NCBI GenBank assembly: GCA_040954595.2
Contig: CM082598.2
Span: 9,238,001-9,302,000, forward strand
DNA length: 64,000 nucleotides
Reading direction: 5' to 3'
Source of the DNA: Balanoglossus misakiensis
Taxonomy: Eukaryota > Hemichordata
Part shown: in pieces, positions 11,931-25,629 of the stretch
Numbering within the stretch: position 1 is the first letter of the stretch
Layout: each line of letters begins with the position of its first letter
Position numbers and translations under genes: made by a program
The notes under the pieces: generated by a model
The model's input: only the letters and a program-made list of their open reading frames with translations
What the model was told of the DNA's origin: nothing
Database searches by the model: none

Positions 11931-12876
11931 GGAAGGTATTTAAAGGTACCATTAATCATGTGCTAGTCAGTGTCACAGCACATGGTCACAGTTTTTCTTG
12001 CCCCCAGTTGGCAGTTCAGTTTCATATGAAAGGTATACAAAGATAACATTAACCACGTGCTAGTCAGTGTCACAGCACATGGCCACAGTTTTTCTTGCCC
12101 CCCGTTGGCAGTTCAGTTTCATATGTAAGGTATACTAAGATACCATTCACCACGTGCTAGTCAGTGTCACAGCACATGGTCACAGTTTTTCTTTCCCCCA
12201 GCTGGCAGTTCAGTTTCATATGTAAGGTATACTAAGATACCATTCACCACGTGCTAGTCAGTGTCACAGCACATGGTCACAGTGTTTCTTGCCCCAAGTT
12301 GGCAGTTCAGTTTCATATGGAAGGTATTTAAAGGTACCATTAATCATGTGCTAGTCAGTGTCACAGCACATGGTCACAGTTTTTCTTGCCCCCAGTTGGC
12401 AGTTCAGTTTCATATGAAAGGTATACAAAGATAACATTAACCACGTGCTAGTCAGTGTCACAGCACATGGCCACAGTTTTTCTTGCCCCCAGTTGGCAGT
12501 TCAGTTTCATATGAAAGGTATACAAAGATACCATTAACTACGTGCTAGTCAGTGTCACAGCACATGGTCACAGTTTTTCTTGCCCCCAGTTGGCAGTTCA
12601 GTTTCATGTGAAAGGTATACAAAGATAACATTAACCACGTGCTAGTCAGTGTCACAGCACATGGTCACAGTTTTTCTTGCCCCCAGTTGGCAGTTCAGTT
12701 TCATATGAAAGGTATACAAAGATACCATTAATCACGTGCTAGTCAGTGTCACAGCACATGGTCACAGTTTTTCTTGCCCCCAGTTGGCATTTCAGTTTCA
12801 TATGAAAGGTATACAAAGATACCATTAACCACATGCTAATCAGTTTCACAGCACATGGTCACAGTTTTTCTTTCCC

Positions 12877-15800
12877 CCAGTTGGCAGTTCAGTTTCAATT
12901 GTAAGGTATACTAAGATACCATTCACCACGTGCTAGTCAGTGTCACAGCACATGGTCACAGTTTTTCTTGCCCCCAGTTGGCAGTTCAGTTTCATATGAA
13001 AGGTATACAAAGATAACATTAACCACGTGCTAGTCAGTGTCACAGCACATGGTCACAGTTTTTCTTGCCCCCAGTTGGCAGTTCAGTTTCATATGAAAGG
13101 TATACAAAGATACCATTAATCACGTGCTAGTCAGTGTCACAGCACATGGTCACAGTTTTTCTTGCCCCCAGTTGGCATTTCAGTTTCATATGAAAGGTAA
13201 TCAAAGATACCATTAACCACATGCTAGTCAGTGTCACAGCACATGGTCACAGTTTTTCTTGCCCCCAGTTGGCAGTTCAGTTTCATATGAAAGGTATACA
13301 AAGATAACATTAACCACGTGCTAGTCAGTGTCACAGCACATGGTCACAGTTTTTCTTGCCCCCAGTTGGCAGTTCAGTTTCATATGAAAGGTATACAAAG
13401 ATACCATTAATCACGTGCTAGTCAGTGTCACAGCACATGGTCACAGTTTTTCTTGCCCCCAGTTGGCATTTCAGTTTCATATGAAAGGTAATCAAAGATA
13501 CCATTAATCACGTGCTAGTCAGTGTCACAGCACATGGTCACAGTTTTTCTTGCCCCCAGTTGGCAGTTCAGTTTCATATGAAAGGTATACAAAGATACCA
13601 TTAATCACGTGCTAGTCAGTGTCACAGCACATGGTCACAGTTTTTCTTGCCCCCAGTTGGCAGTTCAGTTTCATATGAAAGGTAATCAAAGATACCATTA
13701 ACCACATGCTAGTCAGTGTCACAGCACATGGTCATAGTTTTTCTTGCCCCCAGTTGGCATTTCAGTTTCATATGAAAGGTATACAAAGATACCATTAACC
13801 ACGTGCTAGTCAATGTCACAGCACATGGTCACAGTTTTTCTTGCCCCCAGTTGGCAGTTCAGTTTCATATGAAAGGTATACAAAGATAACATTAACCACG
13901 TGCTAGTCAGTGTCACAGCACATGGTCACAGTTTTTCTTGCCCCCAGTTGGCAGTTCAGTTTCATATGAAAGGTATACAAAGATACCATTAACCACATGC
14001 TAGTCAGTTTCACAGCACATGGTCAGAGTTTTTATTGCCCCCAGTTTGCAGTTCAGTTTCATATGTAAGGTATACTAAGATACCATTCACCACGTGCTAG
14101 TCAGTGTCACAGCACATGGTCACAGTTTTTCTTGCCCCCAGTTGGCAGTTCAGTTTCATATGGAAGGTATTTAAAGGTACCATTAACCACGTGCTAGTCA
14201 GTGTCACAGCACATGGTCATTTTTACTTGCCCCCCGTTGGCAGTTCAGTTTCATATGAAAGGTATACAAAGATACCATTAACCACGTGCTAGTCAGTGTC
14301 ACAGCACATGGTCACAGTTTTTCTTGCCCCCAGTTGGCAGTTCAGTTTCATATGGAAGGTATTTAAAGGTACCATTAACCACGTGCTAGTCAGTGTCACA
14401 GCACATGGTCAGTTTTTCTTGCCCCCCGTTGGCAGTTTAGTTTCATATGAAAGGTATACAAAGATACCATTAACCACGTGCTAGTCAGTGTCACAGCACA
14501 TGGTCACAGTTTTTCTTGCCCCCAGTTGGCAGTTCAGTTTCATATGAAAGGTATACAAAGATACCATTAACCACATGCTAGTCAGTTTCACAGCACATGG
14601 TCAGAGTTTTTATTGCCCCCAGTTGGCAGTTCAGTTTCATATGTAAGGTATACTAAGATACCATTCACCACGTGCTAGTCAGTGTCACAGCACATGGTCA
14701 CAGTTTTTCTTGCCCCCAGTTGGCAGTTCAGTTTCATATGGAAGGTATTTAAAGGTACCATTAACCACGTGCTAGTCAGTGTCACAGCACATGGTCAGTT
14801 TTTCTTGCCCCCCGTTGGCAGTTCAGTTTCATATGAAAGGTATACAAAGATACCATTAACCACGTGCTAGTCAGTGTCACAGCACATGGTCACAGTTTTT
14901 CTTGCCCCCAGTTGGCCGTTCAGTTTCATATGAAAGGTATACAAAGATACCATTAATCACGTGCTAGTCAGTGTCACAGCACATGGTCACAGTGTTTCTT
15001 GCCCCAAGTTGGCAGTTCAGTTTCATATGTAAGGTATACTAAGATACCATTCACCACGTGCTAGTCAGTGTCACAGCACATGGTCACAGTTTTTCTTGCC
15101 CCCAGTTGGCAGTTCAGTTTCATATGAAAGGTATACAAAGATAACATTAACCACGTGCTAGTCAGTGTCACAGCACATGGTCACAGTTTTTCTTGCCCCC
15201 AGTTGGCAGTTCAGTTTCATATGAAAGGTATACAAAGATACCATTAATCACGTGCTAGTCAGTGTCACAGCACATGGTCACAGTTTTTCTTGCCCCCAGT
15301 TGGCATTTCAGTTTCATATGAAAGGTAATCAAAGATACCATTAACCACATGCTAGTCAGTGTCACAGCACAGGGTCACAGTTTTTCTTGCCCCCAGTTGG
15401 CAGTTCAGTTTCATATGAAAGGTATACAAAGATAACATTAACCACGTGCTAGTCAGTGTCACAGCACATGGTCACAGTTTTTCTTGCCCCCAGTTGGCAG
15501 TTCAGTTTCATATGAAAGGTATACAAAGATACCATTAATCACGTGCTAGTCAGTGTCACAGCACATGGTCACAGTTTTTCTTGCCCCCAGTTGGCATTTC
15601 AGTTTCATATGAAAGGTAATCAAAGATACCATTAATCACGTGCTAGTCAGTGTCACAGCACATGGTCACAGTTTTTCTTGCCCCCAGTTGGCAGTTCAGT
15701 TTCATATGAAAGGTATACAAAGATACCATTAATCACGTGCTAGTCAGTGTCACAGCACATGGTCACAGTTTTTCTTGCCCCCAGTTGGCAGTTCAGTTTC

Positions 15801-17132
15801 ATATGAAAGGTAATCAAAGATACCATTAACCACATGCTAGTCAGTGTCACAGCACATGGTCACAGTTTTTCTTGCCCCCAGTTGGCAGTTCAGTTTCATA
15901 TGAAAGGTATACAAAGATACCATTAACCACGTGCTAGTCAATGTCACAGCACATGGTCACAGTTTTTCTTGCCCCCAGTTGGCAGTTCAGTTTCATATGA
16001 AAGGTATACAAAGATAACATTAACCACGTGCTAGTCAGTGTCACAGCACATGGTCACAGTTTTTCTTGCCCCCAGTTGGCAGTTCAGTTTCATATGAAAG
16101 GTATACAAAGATACCATTAACCACATGCTAGTCAGTTTCACAGCACATGGTCAGAGTTTTTATTGCCCCCAGTTTGCAGTTCAGTTTCATATGTAAGGTA
16201 TACTAAGATACCATTCACCACGTGCTAGTCAGTGTCACAGCACATGGTCACAGTTTTTCTTGCCCCCAGTTGGCAGTTCAGTTTCATATGGAAGGTATTT
16301 AAAGGTACCATTAACCACGTGCTAGTCAGTGTCACAGCACATGGTCATTTTTACTTGCCCCCCGTTGGCAGTTCAGTTTCATATGAAAGGTATACAAAGA
16401 TACCATTAACCACGTGCTAGTCAGTGTCACAGCACATGGTCACAGTTTTTCTTGCCCCCAGTTGGCAGTTCAGTTTCATATGGAAGGTATTTAAAGGTAC
16501 CATTAACCACGTGCTAGTCAGTGTCACAGCACATGGTCAGTTTTTCTTGCCCCCCGTTGGCAGTTTAGTTTCATATGAAAGGTATACAAAGATACCATTA
16601 ACCACGTGCTAGTCAGTGTCACAGCACATGGTCACAGTTTTTCTTGCCCCCAGTTGGCAGTTCAGTTTCATATGAAAGGTATACAAAGATACCATTAACC
16701 ACATGCTAGTCAGTTTCACAGCACATGGTCAGAGTTTTTATTGCCCCCAGTTGGCAGTTCAGTTTCATATGTAAGGTATACTAAGATACCATTCACCACG
16801 TGCTAGTCAGTGTCACAGCACATGGTCACAGTTTTTCTTGCCCCCAGTTGGCAGTTCAGTTTCATATGGAAGGTATTTAAAGGTACCATTAACCACGTGC
16901 TAGTCAGTGTCACAGCACATGGTCAGTTTTTCTTGCCCCCCGTTGGCAGTTCAGTTTCATATGAAAGGTATACAAAGATACCATTAACCACGTGCTAGTC
17001 AGTGTCACAGCACATGGTCACAGTTTTTCTTGCCCCCAGTTGGCCGTTCAGTTTCATATGAAAGGTATACAAAGATACCATTAATCACGTGCTAGTCAGT
17101 GTCACAGCACATGGTCACAGTGTTTCTTGCCC
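12877..17132. repeat. Tandem 2,128-bp higher-order duplication in the satellite
   Basis: Monomer variants recur in the same order with an offset of 2,128 bp (for example the GGTAATC variant at 13680 and 15808, and variant trios starting 14104 and 16232). The unit is about 12877-15004 with its copy at about 15005-17132; the match fails outside these limits. A few single-base differences separate the copies. Confidence 0.85.
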
Positions 17133-19186
17133 CCAGTTGGCCGTTCAGTTTCATATGTAAGGTATACTAAGATACCATTAACCACGTGCTAGTCAGTGTC
17201 ACAGCACATGGTCACAGTTTTTCTTCCCCCCGTTGGCAGTTCAGTTTCATATGTAAGGTATACTAAGATACCATTAATCACATGCTAGTCAGTGTCACAG
17301 CACATGGTCACAGTTTTTCTTGCCCCAAGTTGGCAGTTCAGTTTCATATGAAAGGTATACAAAGATAACATTAACCACATGCTAGTCAGTGTCACAGCAC
17401 ATGGTCACAGTTTTTCTTGCCCCCAGTTGGCAGTTCAGTTTCATATGAAAGGTATACAAAGATAACATTAACCACGTGCTAGTCAGTGTCACAGCACATG
17501 GTCACAGTTTTTCTTGCCCCCAGTTGGCAGTTCAGTTTCATATGAAAGGTATACAAAGATACCATTAATCACGTGCTAGTCAGTGTCACAGCACATGGTC
17601 ACAGTTTTTCTTGCCCCCAGTTGGCAGTTCAGTTTCATATGAAAGGTAATCAAAGATACCATTAACCACATGCTAGTCAGTGTCACAGCACATGGTCACA
17701 GTTTTTCTTGCCCCCAGTTGGCAGTTCAGTTTCATATGAAAGGTATACAAAGATACCATTAACCACGTGCTAGTCAATGTCACAGCACATGGTCACAGTT
17801 TTTCTTGCCCCCAGTTGGCAGTTCAGTTTCATATGAAAGGTATACAAAGATAACATTAACCACGTGCTAGTCAGTGTCACAGCACATGGTCACAGTTTTT
17901 CTTGCCCCCAGTTGGCAGTTCAGTTTCATATGAAAGGTATACAAAGATACCATTAACCACATGCTAGTCAGTTTCACAGCACATGGTCAGAGTTTTTATT
18001 GCCCCCAGTTTGCAGTTCAGTTTCATATGTAAGGTATACTAAGATACCATTCACCACGTGCTAGTCAGTGTCACAGCACATGGTCACAGTTTTTCTTGCC
18101 CCCAGTTGGCAGTTCAGTTTCATATGGAAGGTATTTAAAGGTACCATTAACCACGTGCTAGTCAGTGTCACAGCACATGGTCATTTTTACTTGCCCCCCG
18201 TTGGCAGTTCAGTTTCATATGAAAGGTATACAAAGATACCATTAACCACGTGCTAGTCAGTGTCACAGCACATGGTCACAGTTTTTCTTGCCCCCAGTTG
18301 GCAGTTCAGTTTCATATGGAAGGTATTTAAAGGTACCATTAACCACGTGCTAGTCAGTGTCACAGCACATGGTCAGTTTTTCTTGCCCCCCGTTGGCAGT
18401 TTAGTTTCATATGAAAGGTATACAAAGATACCATTAACCACGTGCTAGTCAGTGTCACAGCACATGGTCACAGTTTTTCTTGCCCCCAGTTGGCAGTTCA
18501 GTTTCATATGAAAGGTATACAAAGATACCATTAACCACATGCTAGTCAGTTTCACAGCACATGGTCAGAGTTTTTATTGCCCCCAGTTGGCAGTTCAGTT
18601 TCATATGTAAGGTATACTAAGATACCATTCACCACGTGCTAGTCAGTGTCACAGCACATGGTCACAGTTTTTCTTGCCCCCAGTTGGCAGTTCAGTTTCA
18701 TATGGAAGGTATTTAAAGGTACCATTAACCACGTGCTAGTCAGTGTCACAGCACATGGTCAGTTTTTCTTGCCCCCCGTTGGCAGTTCAGTTTCATATGA
18801 AAGGTATACAAAGATACCATTAACCACGTGCTAGTCAGTGTCACAGCACATGGTCACAGTTTTTCTTGCCCCCAGTTGGCCGTTCAGTTTCATATGAAAG
18901 GTATACAAAGATACCATTAATCACGTGCTAGTCAGTGTCACAGCACATGGTCACAGTGTTTCTTGCCCCCAGTTGGCCGTTCAGTTTCATATGTAAGGTA
19001 TACTAAGATACCATTAACCACGTGCTAGTCAGTGTCACAGCACATGGTCACAGTTTTTCTTCCCCCCGTTGGCAGTTCAGTTTCATATGTAAGGTATACT
19101 AAGATACCATTAATCACATGCTAGTCAGTGTCACAGCACATGGTCACAGTTTTTCTTGCCCCAAGTTGGCAGTTCAGTTTCATATG
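15650..19186. repeat. 1,836-bp offset duplication in the satellite
   Basis: The stretch from about 15650 to 17350 reappears at about 17490 to 19186 (offset 1,836 bp, about 19 monomers), with the same order of rare monomers such as GGTCATTTTTACTTGCC at 16350 and 18180. It is nested in the 2,128-bp and 4,352-bp duplications, and the 1,836 spacing recurs in the second 4,352-bp copy (21162 and 22998). Confidence 0.82.
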
Positions 19187-22100
19187 TAAGGTATACTAAG
19201 ATACCATTCACCACGTGCTAGTCAGTGTCACAGCACATGGTCACAGTTTTTCTTGCCCCCAGTTGGCAGTTCAGTTTCATATGGAAGGTATTTAAAGGTA
19301 CCATTAACCACGTGCTAGTCAGTGTCACAGCACATGGTCAGTTTTTCTTGCCCCCCGTTGGCAGTTCAGTTTCATATGAAAGGTATACAAAGATACCATT
19401 AACCACGTGCTAGTCAGTGTCACAGCACATGGTCACAGTTTTTCTTGCCCCCCGTTGGCAGTTCAGTTTCATATGAAAGGTATACAAAGATACCATTAAT
19501 CACGTGCTAGTCAGTGTCACAGCACATGGTCACAGTGTTTCTTGCCCCCAGTTGGCCGTTCAGTTTCATATGTAAGGTATACTAAGATACCATTAACCAC
19601 GTGCTAGTCAGTGTCACAGCACATGGTCACAGTTTTTCTTCCCCCCGTTGGCAGTTCAGTTTCATATGTAAGGTATACTAAGATACCATTAATCACATGC
19701 TAGTCAGTGTCACAGCACATGGTCACAGTTTTTCTTGCCCCCAGTTGGCAGTTCAGTTTCATATGAAGGTATACTAAGATACCATTAACCACGTGCTAGT
19801 CAGTGTCACAGCACATGGTCACAGTTTTTCTTGCCCCCCGTTGGCAGTTCAGTTTCATATGAAAGGTATACTAAGATACCATTAACCACGTGCTAGTTAG
19901 TGTCACAGCACATGGTCACAGTGTTTCTTGCCCCCATTTGGCAGTTCAGTTTCATATGAAAGGTATACAAAGATACCATTAATCACGTGCTAGTCAGTGT
20001 CACAGCACATGGTCACAGTTTTTCTTGCCCCCAGTTGGCAGTTCAGTTTCATATGGAAGGTATTTAAAGGTACCATTAACCACGTGCTAGTCAGTGTCAC
20101 AGCACATGGTCACAGTTTTTCTTGCCCCCCGTTGGCAGTTCAGTTTCATATGAAAGGTATACAAAGATACCATTAACCACATGCTAGTCAGTGTCACAGC
20201 ACATGGTCACAGTTTTTCTTGCCCCCAGTTGGCAGTTCAGTTTCATATGAAAGGTATACAAAGATACCATTAACCACGTGCTAGTCAGTGTCACAGCACA
20301 TGGTCACAGTTTTTCTTGCCCGCAGTTGGCAGTTCAGTTTCATATGAAAGGTATACAAAGATAAAACCATTAACCACGTGCTAGTCAGTGTCACAGCACA
20401 TGGTCACAGTTTTTCTTGCCCCCAGTTGGCAGTTCAGTTTCATATGAAAGGTATACAAAGATACCATTAACCACGTGCTAGTCAGTGTCACAGCACATGG
20501 TCACAGTTTTTCTTGCCCCCAGTTGGCAGTTCAGTTTCATATGAAAGGTATACAAAGATAACATTAATCACGTGCTAGTCAGTGTCACAGCACATGGTCA
20601 CAGTTTTTCTTGCCCCCAGTTGGCAGTTCAGTTTCATATGAAAGGTATACAAAGATACCATTAATCACGTGCTAGTCAGTGTCACAGCACATGGTCACAG
20701 TGTTTCTTGCCCCCAGTTGGCAGTTCAGTTTCATATGAAAGGTATACAAAGATACCATTAACCACGTGCTAGTCAGTGTCACAGCACATGGTCACAGTTT
20801 TTCTTGCCCCCAGTTGGCAGTTCAGTTTCATATGGAAGGTATTTAAAGGTACCATTAACCACGTGCTAGTCAGTGTCACAGCACATGGTCAGTTTTTCTT
20901 GCCCCCCGTTGGCAGTTTAGTTTCATATGAAAGGTATACAAAGATACCATTAACCACATGCTAGTCAGTGTCACAGCACATGGTCACAGTTTTTCTTGCC
21001 CCCAGTTGGCAGTTCAGTTTCATATGAAAGGTATACAAAGATACCATTAACCACATGCTAGTCAGTTTCACAGCACATGGTCAGAGTTTTTATTGCCCCC
21101 AGTTGGCAGTTCAGTTTCATATGTAAGGTATACTAAGATACCATTCACCACGTGCTAGTCAGTGTCACAGCACATGGTCACAGTTTTTCTTGCCCCGAGT
21201 TGGCAGTTCAGTTTCATATGGAAGGTATTTAAAGGTACCATTAACCACGTGCTAGTCAGTGTCACAGCACATGGTCAGTTTTTCTTGCCCCCCGTTGGCA
21301 GTTCAGTTTCATATGAAAGGTATACAAAGATACCATTAACCACGTGCTAGTCAGTGTCACAGCACATGGTCACAGTTTTTCTTGCCCCCAGTTGGCCGTT
21401 CAGTTTCATATGAAAGGTATACAAAGATACCATTAATCACGTGCTAGTCAGTGTCACAGCACATGGTCACAGTGTTTCTTGCCCCCAGTTGGCCGTTCAG
21501 TTTCATATGTAAGGTATACTAAGATACCATTAACCACGTGCTAGTCAGTGTCACAGCACATGGTCACAGTTTTTCTTCCCCCCGTTGGCAGTTCAGTTTC
21601 ATATGTAAGGTATACTAAGATACCATTAATCACATGCTAGTCAGTGTCACAGCACATGGTCACAGTTTTTCTTGCCCCAAGTTGGCAGTTCAGTTTCATA
21701 TGAAAGGTATACAAAGATAACATTAACCACATGCTAGTCAGTGTCACAGCACATGGTCACAGTTTTTCTTGCCCCCAGTTGGCAGTTCAGTTTCATATGA
21801 AAGGTATACAAAGATAACATTAACCACGTGCTAGTCAGTGTCACAGCACATGGTCACAGTTTTTCTTGCCCCCAGTTGGCAGTTCAGTTTCATATGAAAG
21901 GTATACAAAGATACCATTAATCACGTGCTAGTCAGTGTCACAGCACATGGTCACAGTTTTTCTTGCCCCCAGTTGGCAGTTCAGTTTCATATGAAAGGTA
22001 ATCAAAGATACCATTAACCACATGCTAGTCAGTGTCACAGCACATGGTCACAGTTTTTCTTGCCCCCAGTTGGCAGTTCAGTTTCATATGAAAGGTATAC

Positions 22101-25100
22101 AAAGATACCATTAACCACGTGCTAGTCAATGTCACAGCACATGGTCACAGTTTTTCTTGCCCCCAGTTGGCAGTTCAGTTTCATATGAAAGGTATACAAA
22201 GATAACATTAACCACGTGCTAGTCAGTGTCACAGCACATGGTCACAGTTTTTCTTGCCCCCAGTTGGCAGTTCAGTTTCATATGAAAGGTATACAAAGAT
22301 ACCATTAACCACATGCTAGTCAGTTTCACAGCACATGGTCAGAGTTTTTATTGCCCCCAGTTTGCAGTTCAGTTTCATATGTAAGGTATACTAAGATACC
22401 ATTCACCACGTGCTAGTCAGTGTCACAGCACATGGTCACAGTTTTTCTTGCCCCCAGTTGGCAGTTCAGTTTCATATGGAAGGTATTTAAAGGTACCATT
22501 AACCACGTGCTAGTCAGTGTCACAGCACATGGTCATTTTTACTTGCCCTCCGTTGGCAGTTCAGTTTCATATGAAAGGTATACAAAGATACCATTAACCA
22601 CGTGCTAGTCAGTGTCACAGCACATGGTCACAGTTTTTCTTGCCCCCAGTTGGCAGTTCAGTTTCATATGGAAGGTATTTAAAGGTACCATTAACCACGT
22701 GCTAGTCAGTGTCACAGCACATGGTCAGTTTTTCTTGCCCCCCGTTGGCAGTTTAGTTTCATATGAAAGGTATACAAAGATACCATTAACCACGTGCTAG
22801 TCAGTGTCACAGCACATGGTCACAGTTTTTCTTGCCCCCAGTTGGCAGTTCAGTTTCATATGAAAGGTATACAAAGATACCATTAACCACATGCTAGTCA
22901 GTTTCACAGCACATGGTCAGAGTTTTTATTGCCCCCAGTTGGCAGTTCAGTTTCATATGTAAGGTATACTAAGATACCATTCACCACGTGCTAGTCAGTG
23001 TCACAGCACATGGTCACAGTTTTTCTTGCCCCCAGTTGGCAGTTCAGTTTCATATGGAAGGTATTTAAAGGTACCATTAACCACGTGCTAGTCAGTGTCA
23101 CAGCACATGGTCAGTTTTTCTTGCCCCCCGTTGGCAGTTCAGTTTCATATGAAAGGTATACAAAGATACCATTAACCACGTGCTAGTCAGTGTCACAGCA
23201 CATGGTCACAGTTTTTCTTGCCCCCAGTTGGCCGTTCAGTTTCATATGAAAGGTATACAAAGATACCATTAATCACGTGCTAGTCAGTGTCACAGCACAT
23301 GGTCACAGTGTTTCTTGCCCCCAGTTGGCCGTTCAGTTTCATATGTAAGGTATACTAAGATACCATTAACCACGTGCTAGTCAGTGTCACAGCACATGGT
23401 CACAGTTTTTCTTCCCCCCGTTGGCAGTTCAGTTTCATATGTAAGGTATACTAAGATACCATTAATCACATGCTAGTCAGTGTCACAGCACATGGTCACA
23501 GTTTTTCTTGCCCCAAGTTGGCAGTTCAGTTTCATATGTAAGGTATACTAAGATACCATTCACCACGTGCTAGTCAGTGTCACAGCACATGGTCACAGTT
23601 TTTCTTGCCCCCAGTTGGCAGTTCAGTTTCATATGGAAGGTATTTAAAGGTACCATTAACCACGTGCTAGTCAGTGTCACAGCACATGGTCAGTTTTTCT
23701 TGCCCCCCGTTGGCAGTTCAGTTTCATATGAAAGGTATACAAAGATACCATTAACCACGTGCTAGTCAGTGTCACAGCACATGGTCACAGTTTTTCTTGC
23801 CCCCCGTTGGCAGTTCAGTTTCATATGAAAGGTATACAAAGATACCATTAATCACGTGCTAGTCAGTGTCACAGCACATGGTCACAGTGTTTCTTGCCCC
23901 CAGTTGGCCGTTCAGTTTCATATGTAAGGTATACTAAGATACCATTAACCACGTGCTAGTCAGTGTCACAGCACATGGTCACAGTTTTTCTTCCCCCCGT
24001 TGGCAGTTCAGTTTCATATGTAAGGTATACTAAGATACCATTAATCACATGCTAGTCAGTGTCACAGCACATGGTCACAGTTTTTCTTGCCCCCAGTTGG
24101 CAGTTCAGTTTCATATGAAGGTATACTAAGATACCATTAACCACGTGCTAGTCAGTGTCACAGCACATGGTCACAGTTTTTCTTGCCCCCCGTTGGCAGT
24201 TCAGTTTCATATGAAAGGTATACTAAGATACCATTAACCACGTGCTAGTTAGTGTCACAGCACATGGTCACAGTGTTTCTTGCCCCCATTTGGCAGTTCA
24301 GTTTCATATGAAAGGTATACAAAGATACCATTAATCACGTGCTAGTCAGTGTCACAGCACATGGTCACAGTTTTTCTTGCCCCCAGTTGGCAGTTCAGTT
24401 TCATATGGAAGGTATTTAAAGGTACCATTAACCACGTGCTAGTCAGTGTCACAGCACATGGTCACAGTTTTTCTTGCCCCCCGTTGGCAGTTCAGTTTCA
24501 TATGAAAGGTATACAAAGATACCATTAACCACATGCTAGTCAGTGTCACAGCACATGGTCACAGTTTTTCTTGCCCCCAGTTGGCAGTTCAGTTTCATAT
24601 GAAAGGTATACAAAGATACCATTAACCACGTGCTAGTCAGTGTCACAGCACATGGTCACAGTTTTTCTTGCCCGCAGTTGGCAGTTCAGTTTCATATGAA
24701 AGGTATACAAAGATAAAACCATTAACCACGTGCTAGTCAGTGTCACAGCACATGGTCACAGTTTTTCTTGCCCCCAGTTGGCAGTTCAGTTTCATATGAA
24801 AGGTATACAAAGATACCATTAACCACGTGCTAGTCAGTGTCACAGCACATGGTCACAGTTTTTCTTGCCCCCAGTTGGCAGTTCAGTTTCATATGAAAGG
24901 TATACAAAGATAACATTAATCACGTGCTAGTCAGTGTCACAGCACATGGTCACAGTTTTTCTTGCCCCCAGTTGGCAGTTCAGTTTCATATGAAAGGTAT
25001 ACAAAGATACCATTAATCACGTGCTAGTCAGTGTCACAGCACATGGTCACAGTGTTTCTTGCCCCCAGTTGGCAGTTCAGTTTCATATGAAAGGTATACA

Positions 25101-25112
25101 AAGATACCATTA
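16409..25112. repeat. Tandem 4,352-bp higher-order duplication in the satellite
   Basis: Rare markers repeat at exactly 4,352 bp: CCCGCAG at 20319 and 24671, the AGATAAAACC insertion at 20361 and 24713, and ordered variants at 16424/20776, 16810/21162, 18068/22420, 18646/22998, 19225/23577. Unit 16409-20760 is followed at once by its copy 20761-25112. I found only about three single-base differences in what I compared, so identity is above 99.9%. Confidence 0.88.
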
Positions 25113-25629
25113 ATCACGTGCTAGTCAGTGTCACAGCACATGGTTACAGTTTTTCTTGCCCCCCGTTGGCAGTTCAGTTTCATATGAAAGGTATACAAAG
25201 ATACCATTAATCACGTGCTAGTCAGTGTCACATCACATGGTCACAGTTTTTCTTGCCCCCAGTTGGCAGTTCAGTTTCATATGAAAGGTATACAAAGATA
25301 CCATTAATCACGTGCTAGTCAGTGTCACAGCACATGGTCACAGTGTTTCTTGCCCCCCGTTGGCAGTTCAGTTTCATATGAAAGGTATACAAAGATACCA
25401 TTAACCACGTGCTAGTCAGTGTCACAGCACATGGTCACAGTTTTTCTTGCCCCCAGTTGGCAGTTCAGTTTCATATGAAAGGTATACAAAGATAACATTA
25501 ACCACGTGCTAGTCAGTGCACAGCACATGGTCACAGTTTTTTTTGCCCCCAGTTGGCAGTTCAGTTTCATATGGAAGGTATTTAAAGGTACCATTAACCA
25601 CGTGCTAGTCAGTGTCACAGCACATGGTC

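Larger units (their letters stand above)
4736..25629. repeat. 97-bp satellite array, about 215 copies, 20.9 kb
   Basis: Head-to-tail monomers of 97 bp fill this span without interruption. Each reads, in order: GGTATACAAAGATACC (GGTA/TACC arms conserved in most variants), CACGTG or CATGTG/CACATG, GTCACAGCACATGGTCACAG (which carries the 7-bp direct repeat GTCACAG), a T/C tract, GTTGGCAGTTCAG, and TTTCATATGAAA, a perfect 12-bp palindrome in the commonest variant. The array starts about 78 bp beyond the gypsy LTR and ends at CACATGGTC before unrelated sequence. ORFs of 62-66 codons recur because two adjacent monomers happen to stay open; they are not genes. Monomer variants and higher-order structure are listed separately. 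Confidence 0.98.

Noticed and set aside
4736-25629. CRISPR-like array
   Set aside because: The whole 97-bp unit is repeated with no unique spacers, and the surroundings are animal DNA.
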